Assembly: GCA_021732995.1 (NCBI GenBank)
Contig: JAKFWA010000099.1
Span: forward strand, 64,587-128,586
Reading direction: 5' to 3'
DNA length: 64,000 nt
DNA from: Planctomycetaceae bacterium
GTDB taxonomy: Bacteria > Planctomycetota > Planctomycetia > Planctomycetales > Planctomycetaceae
Of this stretch, positions 63,860 through 64,000 are shown in pieces (positions within the stretch are counted from its first letter, which is position 1; each line of letters starts with the position of its first letter). The position numbers and the translations under genes were made by a program. The notes beneath the pieces are model-generated. The model did no database searches. It had not been told where the DNA came from and worked only from the letters and a program-made list of their open reading frames with translations.

Positions 63860-64000
63860 TGGTGCAGCGGTTACAGGTGGCTCATGGCGTGAGCGAGCGT
63901 CGTGCCTGCGAGGTCTTGAAAGTGCCTCGTTCGAGCCATCGTTACCAGAGTGTGAGGGATCCACGGGCGGCGTTGCGGATTCGACTGCGGGACTTGGCTG
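63835..64000 (+). CDS. IS3-family transposase OrfB, 5' part
   Basis: The -1 frame relative to orfA is open from the frameshift site to the window end. It reads KPARGRALVQRLQVAHGVSE and then RRACEVLKVPRSSHRYQSVR, which is the N-terminal HTH_21 region of IS3-family OrfB. The DDE catalytic core with its three acidic residues would lie beyond the window. Translation is probably by -1 frameshifting from OrfA, or from the GTG at 63835. Confidence 0.88.
   Translation, partial: MKPARGRALVQRLQVAHGVSERRACEVLKVPRSSHRYQSVRDPRAALRIRLRDLA

Larger units (their letters stand above)
63493..64000 (+). mobile_element. IS3-family insertion sequence, right part beyond the window
   Basis: The element carries orfA and the start of orfB in overlapping frames. 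Its probable left end is at 63493 (TGACCTGCTCCCCGTTTC), which begins with the TG typical of IS3-family ends and coincides with the break in the DUF234-type fragment. The right inverted repeat and target duplication lie outside the window, so the exact boundary is inferred. Confidence 0.75.

Overview
The window reads as a stretch of a planctomycete (Planctomycetota) chromosome. The evidence is three DUF1501 proteins with twin-arginine-like N-termini, a CehA/McbA metallohydrolase, a lipoprotein-type TolC, a zinc-ribbon/S1C protease, LRR and SH3 secreted proteins, and many short inverted repeats between genes. No rRNA, tRNA, CRISPR array or prophage was recognised. The left edge cuts a DUF1501 gene and the right edge cuts an IS3-family element.

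Layout. 1-5100 (minus): MMPL-type exporter, ScpB, a small beta-rich protein and a partial DUF1501 gene. 5348-8716 (plus): a helical unknown, the CehA-like hydrolase and a methyltransferase. 8694-10840 (minus): an Rdx/SelW-like protein overlapping a membrane-anchored trypsin-like protease. 11345-17000: CBS-GGDEF cyclase, isochorismatase-like hydrolase, alpha/beta hydrolase, C45-type Ntn hydrolase and a second DUF1501. 17104-21942: a SbcD/SbcC-like pair of the YhaO/YhaN type. 22398-26811: a third DUF1501 and a TolC-family protein ending at a strong terminator. 26908-32545: polysaccharide deacetylase, FAD oxidoreductase, thioredoxin-like protein, lipoprotein and amidase.

33410-54283 is a signalling island of about 21 kb: a PAS hybrid kinase overlapping an NtrC-type sigma-54 activator; a KaiC-like double ATPase overlapping a PAS-PAS hybrid kinase, followed by DUF488; a PAS-GAF hybrid kinase; a 2384-residue soluble kinase carrying 14 exact 92-residue di-HAMP units plus one divergent unit, a GAF domain and three receivers; and, 26 nt downstream, a REC-PAS3-kinase-REC protein. 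The KaiC homologue beside a giant poly-HAMP kinase and several hybrid kinases is the best candidate here for a poorly described system. It has no KaiA or KaiB within the window, and its autophosphorylation site reads Ser-Tyr instead of Ser-Thr.

54325-62683: RimO, UbiD-type decarboxylase, SH3 protein, Tm-1-like/UPF0261 protein, LRR lipoprotein and a 29-residue highly basic protein. 62684-64000: a long intergenic region with a predicted structured RNA ending in a terminator, then a decayed fragment of a DUF234-type ATPase/nuclease gene interrupted by an IS3-family element. The IS shows a clear programmed -1 frameshift signal between orfA and orfB.

All functions come from motif recognition by eye. 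No database search or folding program was run.
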